From Hyphomicrobiales bacterium (GTDB taxonomy: Bacteria > Pseudomonadota > Alphaproteobacteria > Rhizobiales > Rhizobiaceae), in the NCBI GenBank assembly GCA_021775415.1, contig JAJFHV010000016.1, positions 91,639 through 155,638 of the forward strand: a DNA stretch of 64,000 bases. The letters run 5' to 3'. The first letter of the stretch is position 1. The number at the start of each line of letters is the position of its first letter. The notes below the pieces were generated by a model. That model was given only the letters and a program-made list of their open reading frames with translations. It searched no databases and was not told where the DNA came from. The position numbers and the translations under genes were made by a program. Shown here piece after piece: positions 41,637 through 50,401 of this stretch.

Positions 41637-42700
41637 TTGCGCCTCCCGAGCTTTACTGGTTCAACATAGGTTCCAGGCGGCAGGGCCTCAGGATCGAGCA
41701 GCACCAAATCGCCTTTGAGCTTCAGGCGGTAGGTGGAAATCTTTTCTTCAAACGGCGGAGGCGAGCGTCCATCCGCAAGCCGGTACATGTATCCGTGCCA
41801 GGGACAGGTAATGCAATCAGCAATAATCTTTCCCTCTCCCAGCGGGCCGTTTTGATGGGCACACACATTACTGACTGCTGATAGCGTTTCCTTGTGGCGG
41901 AAAATCGCAACCCTTTCATCGTCTCCAAGCGCCACAACAACTGCACGCTTGTCCTCAATGTCATCTATCTTGCAGGCCTCTACCCAAGGCTTGGCGGTAT
42001 CACCGGCTGGCACCAGTGCCATTGCAGCATCAGCTTGAGAACCAAGTCGGACCGCAATCAGATGAAGCGAACAGACCGCAACAACGCAGATCGTTACAAC
42101 TGTAGTGAATACCGGATCGCTCGCCGCTTGCAGGGAACCGAGCACGATGTGCAGCACAATCGAACCATAAGCAAAATAAAGCCCCATATGCAGGGTCTTC
42201 CACACCGGTGGTGACAGAAAACTCAACCAGAAATCATGGCTGGTGAACGCAAGCGCCAACAGCACAACAAGGGCAAAAACCCCAAATGCCTCAAACGGAA
42301 ATCCAAGTAACTGACCATAGCTGGTATTCGCTGCCAACAACGCGACATACGGATCGACCGGGCTGAACGCGAAATACCAACCCAGCACATAGCTTGCATG
42401 AACGCTGGCAACACTTGCCGTCATCACACCCAGATGCCTGCGGTTATAGAGCAGCGGCAAAAACCGGTTATCAATTCGCGCCAGCGGTCCGATGCACAAC
42501 GCACAGGTCAGCAACAAAAACGCACAAGATCCGAACGCCCGCATCCTCAGGATCGCACCATCAAGTGGCAAACTAACCTCCTGAAACATTGGTCCGATGC
42601 GCAGATACGCCAAAATGTAGATAAACACTGCAGACAGTAGCACTGCATCATAAATGATCTTGTTGCGGTTCCAAAGGACCGGCTTGAATTGGACACTCAA
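41633..42700 (-). CDS. Membrane Rieske iron-sulfur protein with ferric-reductase-like domain
   Basis: A 355-residue protein. Residues about 15-230 carry six or seven hydrophobic helices with histidines in several of them, the ferric-reductase / cytochrome b-like transmembrane layout that can bind haem. The C-terminal domain (about 245-345) is a Rieske [2Fe-2S] centre: CAH (about 280), then 15 residues, then CPWH. The combination suggests electron transfer between a soluble donor or acceptor and membrane haem or quinone. The start TTG 42700 has AAGGA 7 nt upstream and lies 3 nt after the preceding stop. The partner and substrate are unknown. Confidence 0.85.
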   Translation of the reverse strand: MSVQFKPVLWNRNKIIYDAVLLSAVFIYILAYLRIGPMFQEVSLPLDGAILRMRAFGSCAFLLLTCALCIGPLARIDNRFLPLLYNRRHLGVMTASVASVHASYVLGWYFAFSPVDPYVALLAANTSYGQLLGFPFEAFGVFALVVLLALAFTSHDFWLSFLSPPVWKTLHMGLYFAYGSIVLHIVLGSLQAASDPVFTTVVTICVVAVCSLHLIAVRLGSQADAAMALVPAGDTAKPWVEACKIDDIEDKRAVVVALGDDERVAIFRHKETLSAVSNVCAHQNGPLGEGKIIADCITCPWHGYMYRLADGRSPPPFEEKISTYRLKLKGDLVLLDPEALPPGTYVEPVKLGRRK

Positions 42701-42703
42701 TAG

Positions 42704-42850
42704 CTATTCCTTCGCCGGTTCGATTTGGACAGCCGGACGATCAGGCGGCACAGTCTGCTTCACAAAGAGACCCGCCAACAAAATCAGCGGCAATAATATA
42801 CCAAGCACCATCCAGATCTTTCGATGACCGCGCTGAAGTGAACGCTTCAT
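42704..42850 (-). CDS. 48-residue single-helix membrane protein in the Rieske operon
   Basis: A very short gene, MKRSLQRGHRKIWMVLG at the start, then a hydrophobic helix (about 12-31) and a polar tail ending IEPAKE. The basic N-terminus predicts an inside-in topology. Its ATG overlaps the upstream stop (ATGA), and its stop is 3 nt before the Rieske start, so it is hardly an accident. No family is recognised. Confidence 0.75.
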   Translation of the reverse strand: MKRSLQRGHRKIWMVLGILLPLILLAGLFVKQTVPPDRPAVQIEPAKE

Positions 42851-43068
42851 GATTTTTCACCAACTGAATTATGAACCAGGTACCAGCGCCACAAAACCAG
42901 TGGCCAGAGCATGCACAGCCCCGGCACCAGCAACGCCCGAAAAACAAAGCTGCCTTTTGAGCCTGGTTCCACCCGTTCAATTCCAAAAATCAAAAACAAT
43001 CCTGCAACTACCGCACCAGCGACCAGATAATATTCAACAAAACTTACAATCTGTTCAGCGGCAATCAT
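42847..43068 (-). CDS. Small membrane protein, first gene of the Rieske membrane operon
   Basis: A 73-residue protein with two membrane helices (about 8-29 and 42-66). The second is rich in Trp, Leu and Pro (VPGLCMLWPLVLWRWYL). No family is recognised. It heads a chain of six genes joined by ATGA or shorter contacts. The next gene on the other side is the divergent amidohydrolase, 173 nt away, so the operon promoter must lie in that gap. Confidence 0.75.
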   Translation of the reverse strand: MIAAEQIVSFVEYYLVAGAVVAGLFLIFGIERVEPGSKGSFVFRALLVPGLCMLWPLVLWRWYLVHNSVGEKS

Positions 43069-43241
43069 GACGGTCCCGATTCCTTCTTTACGGAGGTCTA
43101 GGCTAGATTAGGAACAAACTATTCGCAACAGCACCCGCAATCACGGTTATCTTGAAGTCAGACAATAAAATTTGACCTTGAGGATTTTCACTGACAGGTT
43201 TCCGGCAATTGGCCTGCAATTCAAAAGTATATGGACCGCCC

Positions 43242-44963
43242 ATGTCATCAAATCCCCTACACTCCCGGTTGGCTTGCTGCCTTACTTTGTGTTTACTGAT
43301 TGTGCTCATGACGGCTCCAAGCAAAGTCGCCCAGGCCGCAGACCTCGTATTGCACAATGGTGAAATTTATACGGTGAATGCCAAACAGCCCTGGGTAAAC
43401 GCGATCGCCATCAAAGATGGTCGGATCATCTTTTCTGGCAGCAATGAGGCGGCTGAAGACCATATCCTGGACAGCACAAAAGTCGTGGATTTGAACGGCC
43501 GATTTGTGATGCCGGGAATTCACGATGTGCATACACATCCGCTGGAAGCAAACAACCTTGCTTTGGGAGATTGTATTTTAACGGCAGGTCGCCGGGCAAA
43601 AAGCCAACTCTCAAAAATTCGCAAATGCGCTGCTCAACAAAGTGACAGCGAATGGGTAACCGGCTGGGGTCACTACATCGACGACGTCCTCGGAACAAAA
43701 ATTCCCCCGGCCAAACTGCTTGATCAGGCGGTTCCAGATCGCCCGGCAATCATGATGGAGTTCACTTCCCATTCCATGTGGGTGAACACAAAGGCGCTTG
43801 AGCTTGCAGGGATTACCGCTGAGACGCCCAATCCGGTGGGGGGTGTCATCGTCAAGGACAAGAAAACCGGCAAACCCAATGGCCTGTTGATAGACAATGC
43901 CGGCAACATGATCTGGGAACTACCGCTTAAACCGAACAAGCACCTGCTCAACCTTGCCTATGAAGGCCTGTTGGAAGGCTTGGACAAGCTTGCCGAAAAC
44001 GGCATCACCTCGATTGCCGATGCGCGGGTTTACTGGACCCGAGACCATCACAAAGTCTGGCAACGGGCAGAGCGCGAAGGAACCCTTACGGCCCGAGTCG
44101 TCATGGGGCTTTGGGGATATCCGCAGTTTGGTGACGATCAAATTGAAACCCTCAAAGCCATGTATTCAAATGATCCGGACCGGCTGTTAAGAGCCTCTCA
44201 AATCAAGCTGTACAGCGATGGCGTACCCGGTATCGGGAGCGCCGCCATGAAGCAACCATACGATTATGATTACGGATTGATACCGGGTAACCGAGGGCTC
44301 AATTATTTTTCACAAGCCCGAATGACCAAGTACATCACGGAGCTGGAGAAGGTTGGATTCGACTTTCACATTCATGCACTGGGTGATCGTGGCATTCATG
44401 AATCCCTCAATGCAATTGAAGCTGCGGCAAAGATCAATGGTGACGGCGAGAAACGCCGGCATCGTCTCACCCATCTCGAGATCATGGACAAGGTGGATGC
44501 ACCGCGTTTCAAAGAACTTGGCGTCATCGCGGATTTTCAGGTGGCGGGAGATTGGACCCATCCACACGAGTACCGACGTGATACAAATTACCTGATCGGA
44601 AAACGGGCAAACGCCGCGATCCCCTTGAAAACAGTTTACGAAACAGGCGCAATCATAAATCTTTCCAGCGACTATGATGTCAGCACGATGAACCCGTTTG
44701 TCGGCATGCAAAATGCCCGCACCCGCAAAGGCCAACACTTGCCGGACATGGATGCGGTGATCCGCGCCTACACCATCAACGGAGCCTACACGCTAAGGCA
44801 GGAAGATCGCACCGGGTCGCTGGAAGTTGGCAAATACGCTGACCTTGTTGTTCTCGACCAGAACCTTTTTAAGGTGAAGCACCGCCAGATCAGCAAGACC
44901 AAAGTGCTGTGGACCCTGCTTGCAGGCGAAGAGGTTTATCGGGATAGTTCATTTTCCAATTAG
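43242..44963 (+). CDS. Exported YtcJ-like amidohydrolase
   Basis: About 573 residues from ATG 43242 (the frame opens at TTG 43209). A signal peptide (about 1-32) ends in KVAQAAD, so it acts outside the cytoplasm. The amidohydrolase_3 domain follows: metal-binding GIHDVHTHP (H-x-H, about 95), carboxylated-Lys/His region around 220-330, HIHALGDRGIHESL (about 380) and a C-terminal NLSSDYDVSTMNPF. YtcJ relatives hydrolyse N-acyl or formyl groups or cyclic amides; the substrate is unknown. It lies 28 nt upstream of the sulfotransferase gene on the same strand. Confidence 0.88.
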   Translation: MSSNPLHSRLACCLTLCLLIVLMTAPSKVAQAADLVLHNGEIYTVNAKQPWVNAIAIKDGRIIFSGSNEAAEDHILDSTKVVDLNGRFVMPGIHDVHTHPLEANNLALGDCILTAGRRAKSQLSKIRKCAAQQSDSEWVTGWGHYIDDVLGTKIPPAKLLDQAVPDRPAIMMEFTSHSMWVNTKALELAGITAETPNPVGGVIVKDKKTGKPNGLLIDNAGNMIWELPLKPNKHLLNLAYEGLLEGLDKLAENGITSIADARVYWTRDHHKVWQRAEREGTLTARVVMGLWGYPQFGDDQIETLKAMYSNDPDRLLRASQIKLYSDGVPGIGSAAMKQPYDYDYGLIPGNRGLNYFSQARMTKYITELEKVGFDFHIHALGDRGIHESLNAIEAAAKINGDGEKRRHRLTHLEIMDKVDAPRFKELGVIADFQVAGDWTHPHEYRRDTNYLIGKRANAAIPLKTVYETGAIINLSSDYDVSTMNPFVGMQNARTRKGQHLPDMDAVIRAYTINGAYTLRQEDRTGSLEVGKYADLVVLDQNLFKVKHRQISKTKVLWTLLAGEEVYRDSSFSN

Positions 44964-44991
44964 AATTGAATAATCAACGAAAGAAATTGCA

Positions 44992-45876
44992 ATGCTAAAG
45001 CGCGCCACTTCGATTGCCGAAATGCTCACCGTTATGTCAAACTTTGCCACCGGCGAGGGCGTAGGCAGGGGATTGGCTTATAAACCTCAATCAACCGACG
45101 TGTTCATTACGCCCTACCCAAAATGCGGCACTACCTGGACCCAGCAGATCGTGCATGGTTTGCGAACTCGTGGCTCCATGGATTTTTCTGAGATAACCGA
45201 AGTGGTACCCTGGCTGGAACTTGCCCATGATATGAATATGGACGTCGATGCTCCGCAGATTGCCAGTCCCCGTGCATTCAAATCCCATCTTGGTTGGGAT
45301 GATATCCCGAAGGGTGGGCGCTACATCAACGTCTATCGGGATCCGAGCGACGCGCTGGTTTCAATGTATCGGTTTTTCGAGGGCTGGGTATTTGAAACCG
45401 GAACAATATCCCTTGATGAGTTCGCGACGGAATATTTCCTGGTGCGGGACGGCAGTCAGAACTATTGGCAACATGCTGCCTCGTGGTGGCGACAAGGAAG
45501 CCGTGAAAATGTCCTGCTGCTTTGTTTCGAGCAAATGAGGCAAGATTTACCCGACACCGTCCGGCGTATCGCCAACTTTATCAACTGTCCGCTTGATGAC
45601 GAATTGCATGAATTGGCCGTGAGACAGTCTGGTATCGAGTTCATGAAACAACATGCTCATCAGTTTGATGATCATCTAATCAGGGAATCCCGCGATGAAG
45701 CATGCGGTCTGCCAACCGGAGGCAACTCTTCAAAAGTCCGCCAGGGTATATCGGGCGAAGGTAATCAGCTTTCTTCGGATACCGCCGGCGCAATGGACAG
45801 AAAATGGGAGGATACAATGGCGAGAGAATTTGGACTTGATTCCTACCGGCAACTACTGGAGGCCTGTCACGCTTAA
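44992..45876 (+). CDS. PAPS-dependent sulfotransferase
   Basis: A 294-residue cytoplasmic sulfotransferase_1 family enzyme. The 5'-phosphosulfate loop is ITPYPKCGTTWTQQI (about 37-51). The 3'-phosphate site is VYRDPSDALVSMY (about 110-122). The C-terminal motif ISGEGNQLSSDTAGAMDRKW resembles the RKG-containing region of cytosolic sulfotransferases, though the Gly-Gly arrangement is altered. It would transfer sulfate from PAPS to a hydroxyl or amine acceptor. Proximity to a sulfatase is notable. Acceptor unknown. It is likely co-transcribed with the amidohydrolase. Confidence 0.9.
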   Translation: MLKRATSIAEMLTVMSNFATGEGVGRGLAYKPQSTDVFITPYPKCGTTWTQQIVHGLRTRGSMDFSEITEVVPWLELAHDMNMDVDAPQIASPRAFKSHLGWDDIPKGGRYINVYRDPSDALVSMYRFFEGWVFETGTISLDEFATEYFLVRDGSQNYWQHAASWWRQGSRENVLLLCFEQMRQDLPDTVRRIANFINCPLDDELHELAVRQSGIEFMKQHAHQFDDHLIRESRDEACGLPTGGNSSKVRQGISGEGNQLSSDTAGAMDRKWEDTMAREFGLDSYRQLLEACHA

Positions 45877-46018
45877 GCGAGGACAGATAAAACCCCGATC
45901 ACTCATTTCCCGCAAAAATGTTATTTGACTTCAAACAGTTTCAAAGACGAATAACAGCGCCGATGATATTACAACAGCAGTGATTGCAACTGGCGTTTGG
46001 ACATGAAGGGTTATCAAT

Positions 46019-46843
46019 ATGTGTGAACTTTTTGCGATGTCATCGCGTACCCCATCAACATTGAACTACTCGCTCAATGAGTTTGCAAAGCATGGTGGGC
46101 TGACCCACAAAAACAAGTCTGGTTGGGGCATTGCCTATTTTGAGGAGAATGACGTCTTCATGGTCAAGGAGGCGCTTCCTGCAAGCGATAGCCCGCTGGC
46201 CAAATACATTTCCGATGAAGGAAGATCGAGCAGTTGCGTGATAGCCCATGTCAGGCTTGCAACCGTCGGTACACCCTCACTGAAAAACACGCATCCGTTT
46301 CGCCGTGCCCTTGGCGGCCATATGCATGTGTTTGCCCACAATGGGACCCTAAACGGCCTTCATGATGACCATGACAAACAGATCCTGCACTATGAACCCT
46401 TGGGCGACACAGATTCTGAACTGGCCTTCTGTCTGTTGTTGGAGCGGATGCGCACGCTATGGCTGGAGCGATCTGAGGTGATCCCACCGGTTGATGAGCG
46501 CCTTTCAGTGTTCGCAGAGTTCGCCGGAGAAATGAAAGAACGGGGCTCGGCAAACTTTCTTTACAGCGATGGGGATACCCTGTTTGCCCACGCACATCGG
46601 CGAATTTACGAGGAAAATGGAGGGTTCAGTGACCCCAGGGCTCCTGGTCTCAGCATCAGGAACTGCATGGCCTGCCACCAGGGACCGGAATACACCTGCG
46701 ATGGATTAAACGTGCATCTGGCAGACCCAAGCACGACACTGCTTGCCAGTGTGCCGCTTGATGAACATGGCTGGGATCCTTTGCCGGAAGGCGTTGCGCT
46801 GGCGATCCAGTCCGGCAAGGAAGTTGACCGGGTGGATACCTGA
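46019..46843 (+). CDS. Class II glutamine amidotransferase (YafJ-like)
   Basis: A 274-residue protein. After removal of Met the N-terminal Cys is the nucleophile (MCELFAMSSRTP). THKNKSGWGIAYF, CVIAHVRLATVGTPSLKNTHPF and FAHNGTLNGL complete the glutaminase site. It lacks any synthetase domain, so the acceptor of ammonia or the hydrolysed gamma-glutamyl amide is unknown; relatives include YafJ and EgtC. It lies 142 nt after the sulfotransferase gene and 108 nt before the dioxygenase gene, so it may have its own promoter. No hairpin was seen in the flanking gaps. Confidence 0.9.
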   Translation: MCELFAMSSRTPSTLNYSLNEFAKHGGLTHKNKSGWGIAYFEENDVFMVKEALPASDSPLAKYISDEGRSSSCVIAHVRLATVGTPSLKNTHPFRRALGGHMHVFAHNGTLNGLHDDHDKQILHYEPLGDTDSELAFCLLLERMRTLWLERSEVIPPVDERLSVFAEFAGEMKERGSANFLYSDGDTLFAHAHRRIYEENGGFSDPRAPGLSIRNCMACHQGPEYTCDGLNVHLADPSTTLLASVPLDEHGWDPLPEGVALAIQSGKEVDRVDT

Positions 46844-46951
46844 TTGGGGCGATTCCCGCCCGCTTTCTCAATTGCTTGGTGCCCCTAGACCAATTCGGTC
46901 GCTTTAACTAACATTTGAAAGCCACACAATTCTCGCTAACGGGAGAGTCTG

Positions 46952-48124
46952 ATGCAAGCTTCACATGTTGCGCGAAACCGCACCGAAACAGCCTATGAGA
47001 TCACAGCGATTGAAAGTGATGAGCACCTGCTAAGAATTGACTGGGATGATGGTCATCGCTCTGAATTTCATATGGTTTGGCTACGCGACAATTGTAGCTG
47101 CGAGGAATGCGGAGATCACAGCGGCGGACACCGGTTCTTTGAACTCGGCATGCTGCCAGACTCCTACTCAAATGAAGCGAACCTTGTTGACGGCATGGTG
47201 CAGATAAAGTGGCTGGAGGGCCATCACGTTACAAAATTCGATCCAGCTTGGCTCCGGGCGCATTGTTATGCCGATAACGAGCGGCGCAAACGTCGACATC
47301 ACCCGATAACCTGGGATGCATCAATAACAGGAAATGTTCCGGAAGTTGATTATCCAAAGGCACGGGAAGACGATGCAGAACTACTCAAACTTTATGACAG
47401 CGTGCGCACCCATGGCATTTGCCTATTGCGGAATGTACCAGCTGAAGTGAGCGCTACGGAAGAACTGGCAAGCCTGCTCAGTTATGTGCGTGAAACCCAT
47501 TACGGAAGGGTTTTCGAAATCATCTCGACGCCAAATCCGGTTGTCATTGCCAACGCCCCGGTTCCCTTGCGCCCCCACACCGACGAAAACTTTCGCGAAC
47601 CGCCGCCCGGCATTATGATCTTTCATTCAATCCGGGCAAGCGAAGATGGCGGTGGTGCTTCAGTTATGACTGATGGATTCAAGCTCGCGGAAGATTTCAA
47701 GAAGATGTACCCGAAGCAATATGAACTTTTGACCCGGGCACCCATCCCCCATCGCAGATTTACAGATGGTGTTGGATTACGCGCTGAGGCTCCGGTAATC
47801 AGCCTCGATTATTTTGGCAACATTTCGGAGTTTCGCCTGAACGATCGCACCATGGGTCCGATTGATCTGCCTGGTGACATGGTTGAACCGGTCTACGATG
47901 CACTCGCCAAATTGTTTGAGCTCTCCTATGACAGCAAATATCATATGGAGCATTTGCTGATGGATGGTGAAGCGCTGGTGTTTGACAACGCCCGTGTGCT
48001 GCATGCGCGAAACGGCTTCAATGGCAATCGCCATGTGCGTCTGACCCATGTGGGTAGTGATGAATTTTACAGCCGCTGGCGGCTACTTCGCAGCAGCCTG
48101 CAAGGCGACATAAATCTTATTTAG
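46952..48124 (+). CDS. Gamma-butyrobetaine-hydroxylase-like Fe(II)/2-oxoglutarate dioxygenase
   Basis: A 390-residue protein with the two-domain GBBH/TMLH plan. The N-terminal DUF971-type zinc domain (about 15-105) has WLRDNCSCEECGDHSGGHR, with three Cys and a His as ligands. The TauD-like catalytic domain (about 130-385) contains the iron motif LRPHTDENFR (H-x-D, about 210) and a distal His in VLHARNGFNGNRHVR (about 350). Family enzymes hydroxylate trimethyl-ammonium substrates such as gamma-butyrobetaine or trimethyllysine. The neighbours suggest a quaternary-amine substrate here. GGGAGAG upstream supports the start. The 3' end overlaps the convergent AEC gene by 8 bp. Confidence 0.88.
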   Translation: MQASHVARNRTETAYEITAIESDEHLLRIDWDDGHRSEFHMVWLRDNCSCEECGDHSGGHRFFELGMLPDSYSNEANLVDGMVQIKWLEGHHVTKFDPAWLRAHCYADNERRKRRHHPITWDASITGNVPEVDYPKAREDDAELLKLYDSVRTHGICLLRNVPAEVSATEELASLLSYVRETHYGRVFEIISTPNPVVIANAPVPLRPHTDENFREPPPGIMIFHSIRASEDGGGASVMTDGFKLAEDFKKMYPKQYELLTRAPIPHRRFTDGVGLRAEAPVISLDYFGNISEFRLNDRTMGPIDLPGDMVEPVYDALAKLFELSYDSKYHMEHLLMDGEALVFDNARVLHARNGFNGNRHVRLTHVGSDEFYSRWRLLRSSLQGDINLI

Positions 48125-49082
48125 GAAACAGATCCGCAGGGATGTAACCTGTGGTGATCCCGAACAACAATATCGATACGGTCGCAACGGACACGACTGT
48201 GGTCAACATCACGCTCGCAGAAGCACGTTCTACCCAGACATCATACTGCTGAGCAATCACGAACACATTTGTGGCCGTTGGAAGTGATGCAAGCAGGACG
48301 GCCGAGTACATCCAGATGGGATCAAAATCACCGGCATAGCTAAGCACCAGATACATCATGACCGGGTGCACGATCAGTTTGATCGGTACGATATAGGCCA
48401 GCGCGCTAGGTATGCGATTGAGTGGACGCAACCCAATCGTCACCCCCATGGCAAACAGCGCACAGGGTGCGGCTGCCTGAGCAAGATAATCGATCAGCCG
48501 CTCAATCGGCACCGGCGGCACAAACTTCATGAATGCCGCAACAACACCGACGGCTGTCGCGATGATAAACGGATGAAAGGAAATCTTACGGACAACTTCT
48601 ACGATGAGCTGAAAGGTAGTTTGCTTCTTCTGGCCTGAGATGGCCATCATCGCAGGTGCCATCGCAAAATGCATGATGTTTTCAAAACAGAAGATGATTG
48701 CCACTGGAATTGCGGCTTGTTCGCCAAGTGCAAGGATCGCAAGTGCCGGCCCCATGTAACCTATATTGCCATACGCTCCAGCGAGACCTTGAATGGTCGC
48801 AACTGCAATCTGTCCCCTGCTCATTAAAAACCCAAGCAGGAAAGTAAATGTGAAAATTCCAAACGTCACGCCAATGTTGGCTGCAAGAAAATCCCAACTC
48901 GCTAGCTGCTCAACGGGCGTCTTGGAAAGCAGTTTGAAAAATAGCGCGGGCAAGGCGAAATAGATGATGAACGTGTTAAGCCAACCAAGCGCTTCCATCG
49001 GCTGGCGGGTAACCCGTGCACCAATAAAGCCGATCAGGATAAGGCCAAACAACGGAAGAATTAGTCCAAATACATCAAACAC
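48117..49082 (-). CDS. AEC (auxin efflux carrier) family transporter
   Basis: A 321-residue inner-membrane protein with about ten helices. LPLFGLILIGFIGARV at the start and AYGNIGYMGPALAILALGEQA in the middle are typical AEC/PF03547 features. Start GTG 49082. Bacterial members carry dicarboxylates, malonate or related organic acids. As the last gene of a catabolic block, it may import or export a pathway acid. It lies 38 nt after the aminotransferase stop. Confidence 0.9.
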   Translation of the reverse strand: MFDVFGLILPLFGLILIGFIGARVTRQPMEALGWLNTFIIYFALPALFFKLLSKTPVEQLASWDFLAANIGVTFGIFTFTFLLGFLMSRGQIAVATIQGLAGAYGNIGYMGPALAILALGEQAAIPVAIIFCFENIMHFAMAPAMMAISGQKKQTTFQLIVEVVRKISFHPFIIATAVGVVAAFMKFVPPVPIERLIDYLAQAAAPCALFAMGVTIGLRPLNRIPSALAYIVPIKLIVHPVMMYLVLSYAGDFDPIWMYSAVLLASLPTATNVFVIAQQYDVWVERASASVMLTTVVSVATVSILLFGITTGYIPADLFPK

Positions 49083-49120
49083 TTATTGCCGCTTTCGGAA
49101 TCATCACATGCAACTGAAAA

Positions 49121-50389
49121 CTAGCTCACCAATGCGGTAGAAGCATATTCTATCGCATCAACTGTCTGCGCCAAGTCTTCGTCAGTCAATGCGAGCGAAG
49201 GATAGGTTTTTCCGGGTGATTTGAAAATGCCTTTTTCACGCAGCGCCGCGTTGAACTTCGCATTCTGTTTTGTATCCGCAGCCAGCACATCACGATAATT
49301 CCTGACCGGATTGGATGTGAAAACCACATCAAACAATGTTGGGTCTCCTACAATTTGGTGATCAATTCCCACAGCAGTGAGATGCTCCTCGAGAGCTTCC
49401 TGAATAGCCTTGCCGTTCGCGCGGATCTTTTCAAATGCTCCGGGTCGACGCAGGATTTCCATGGTCTTCAATCCCGCAACCGCTGCAACCGGATTGCCAC
49501 TGAGGGTTCCAAGCTGCATCAAAAATCCGTCTTCACCGACTTTCGCTTTGTCGAAATGATCCATGATGTCAGCCCGCCCGGCAATCGCTGCAAGCGCAAA
49601 TCCACCACCGATAATTTTACCCAGCGTGCAGACGTCCGGCACAACGCCATAAAGTTCCTGCGCACCCCCATAGGCAAAGCGAAAACCCGTAACAATTTCA
49701 TCGAATACCAGAATGATACCGTGCTTGGTACACTCCTCCCGGATCGCTTCCAGGAAACCCGGTGCTGGTGGAATGATCCGCTGCAAAGGTTCAACAATGA
49801 TGCAGGCAATCTCTTTGGCATGCTCACTAATCAAAGAGCGAGCAAACTCGATGTCGTTGAAGGGCGCAATCAACATTTCATCGCGCACTGATTGTGGAAT
49901 TCCAGCTGAATCCGGCACGGCGTTCGGAAAGTTTACAAGCTTTGATGGTGCAAGGCTCATCTGCGCTTCCGCCGACATGCCATGATAGCCACCTTCAAAT
50001 TTCATGATCTTGTCGCGACCGGTTGCGGCACGCGCAAGCCGCATCGCATACATGTCCGCCTCGCCACCACTTGAGACGTATCGCACCTGCTCGGCACAGG
50101 CCATTGCCGAAACAATCTCTTCAGCCAGTTCAACACCACGGGCATTGTTGGCAAAGAAAGTCATACCGGAGCCGAGCTGTTCTTTCACCGCCTCAATCAC
50201 TTCCGGATGACCATGGCCCAGCAACATCGGACCGGAGCCAATCAAATAGTCGATATATTCGTTGCCATCTTCATCCCATACGCGAGACCCCTCACCATGG
50301 CTGATGATGACACCCGGATCAAAATTCCCGAATCCTCCCCCTGGCAATACTTTCCGGGCGCGTTCAATCCAGTCTTGTTGAGTAGTCAT
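49121..50389 (-). CDS. Class III aminotransferase (glutamate-1-semialdehyde-aminomutase-like)
   Basis: A 422-residue PLP enzyme. The fold-type I segments are clear: YIDYLIGSGPMLLGHGHPEV, SSGGEADMYAMRLARAATGR, IIVEPLQRIIPPAPGFL, ILVFDEIVTGFRF and the PLP lysine in TLGKIIGGGFALAAI (about 266). It resembles GSA aminomutase and omega-transaminases, but a catabolic context with no tetrapyrrole genes makes aminomutase unlikely. It would transfer an amino group to or from a non-alpha position. It lies between the enolase-superfamily and AEC genes with 12- and 38-nt gaps, all on one strand. Confidence 0.9.
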   Translation of the reverse strand: MTTQQDWIERARKVLPGGGFGNFDPGVIISHGEGSRVWDEDGNEYIDYLIGSGPMLLGHGHPEVIEAVKEQLGSGMTFFANNARGVELAEEIVSAMACAEQVRYVSSGGEADMYAMRLARAATGRDKIMKFEGGYHGMSAEAQMSLAPSKLVNFPNAVPDSAGIPQSVRDEMLIAPFNDIEFARSLISEHAKEIACIIVEPLQRIIPPAPGFLEAIREECTKHGIILVFDEIVTGFRFAYGGAQELYGVVPDVCTLGKIIGGGFALAAIAGRADIMDHFDKAKVGEDGFLMQLGTLSGNPVAAVAGLKTMEILRRPGAFEKIRANGKAIQEALEEHLTAVGIDHQIVGDPTLFDVVFTSNPVRNYRDVLAADTKQNAKFNAALREKGIFKSPGKTYPSLALTDEDLAQTVDAIEYASTALVS

Positions 50390-50401
50390 CGTGAGACCGT
50401 C

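Noticed and set aside
41633..42700. Assignment of the Rieske membrane protein to the cytochrome bc1 complex
   Set aside because: The bc1 iron-sulfur subunit is about 190 aa with one helix, and cytochromes b and c1 are absent; this protein has many helices before its Rieske domain.
45877..46018. A small RNA or terminator in the 142-nt gap after the sulfotransferase gene
   Set aside because: No stable hairpin, promoter-like boxes or T-run could be found by eye.
49121..50389. Glutamate-1-semialdehyde aminomutase (hemL) for haem synthesis
   Set aside because: Alphaproteobacteria normally make 5-aminolevulinate by the HemA (ALA synthase) route, and the context is catabolic; only fold similarity supports hemL.
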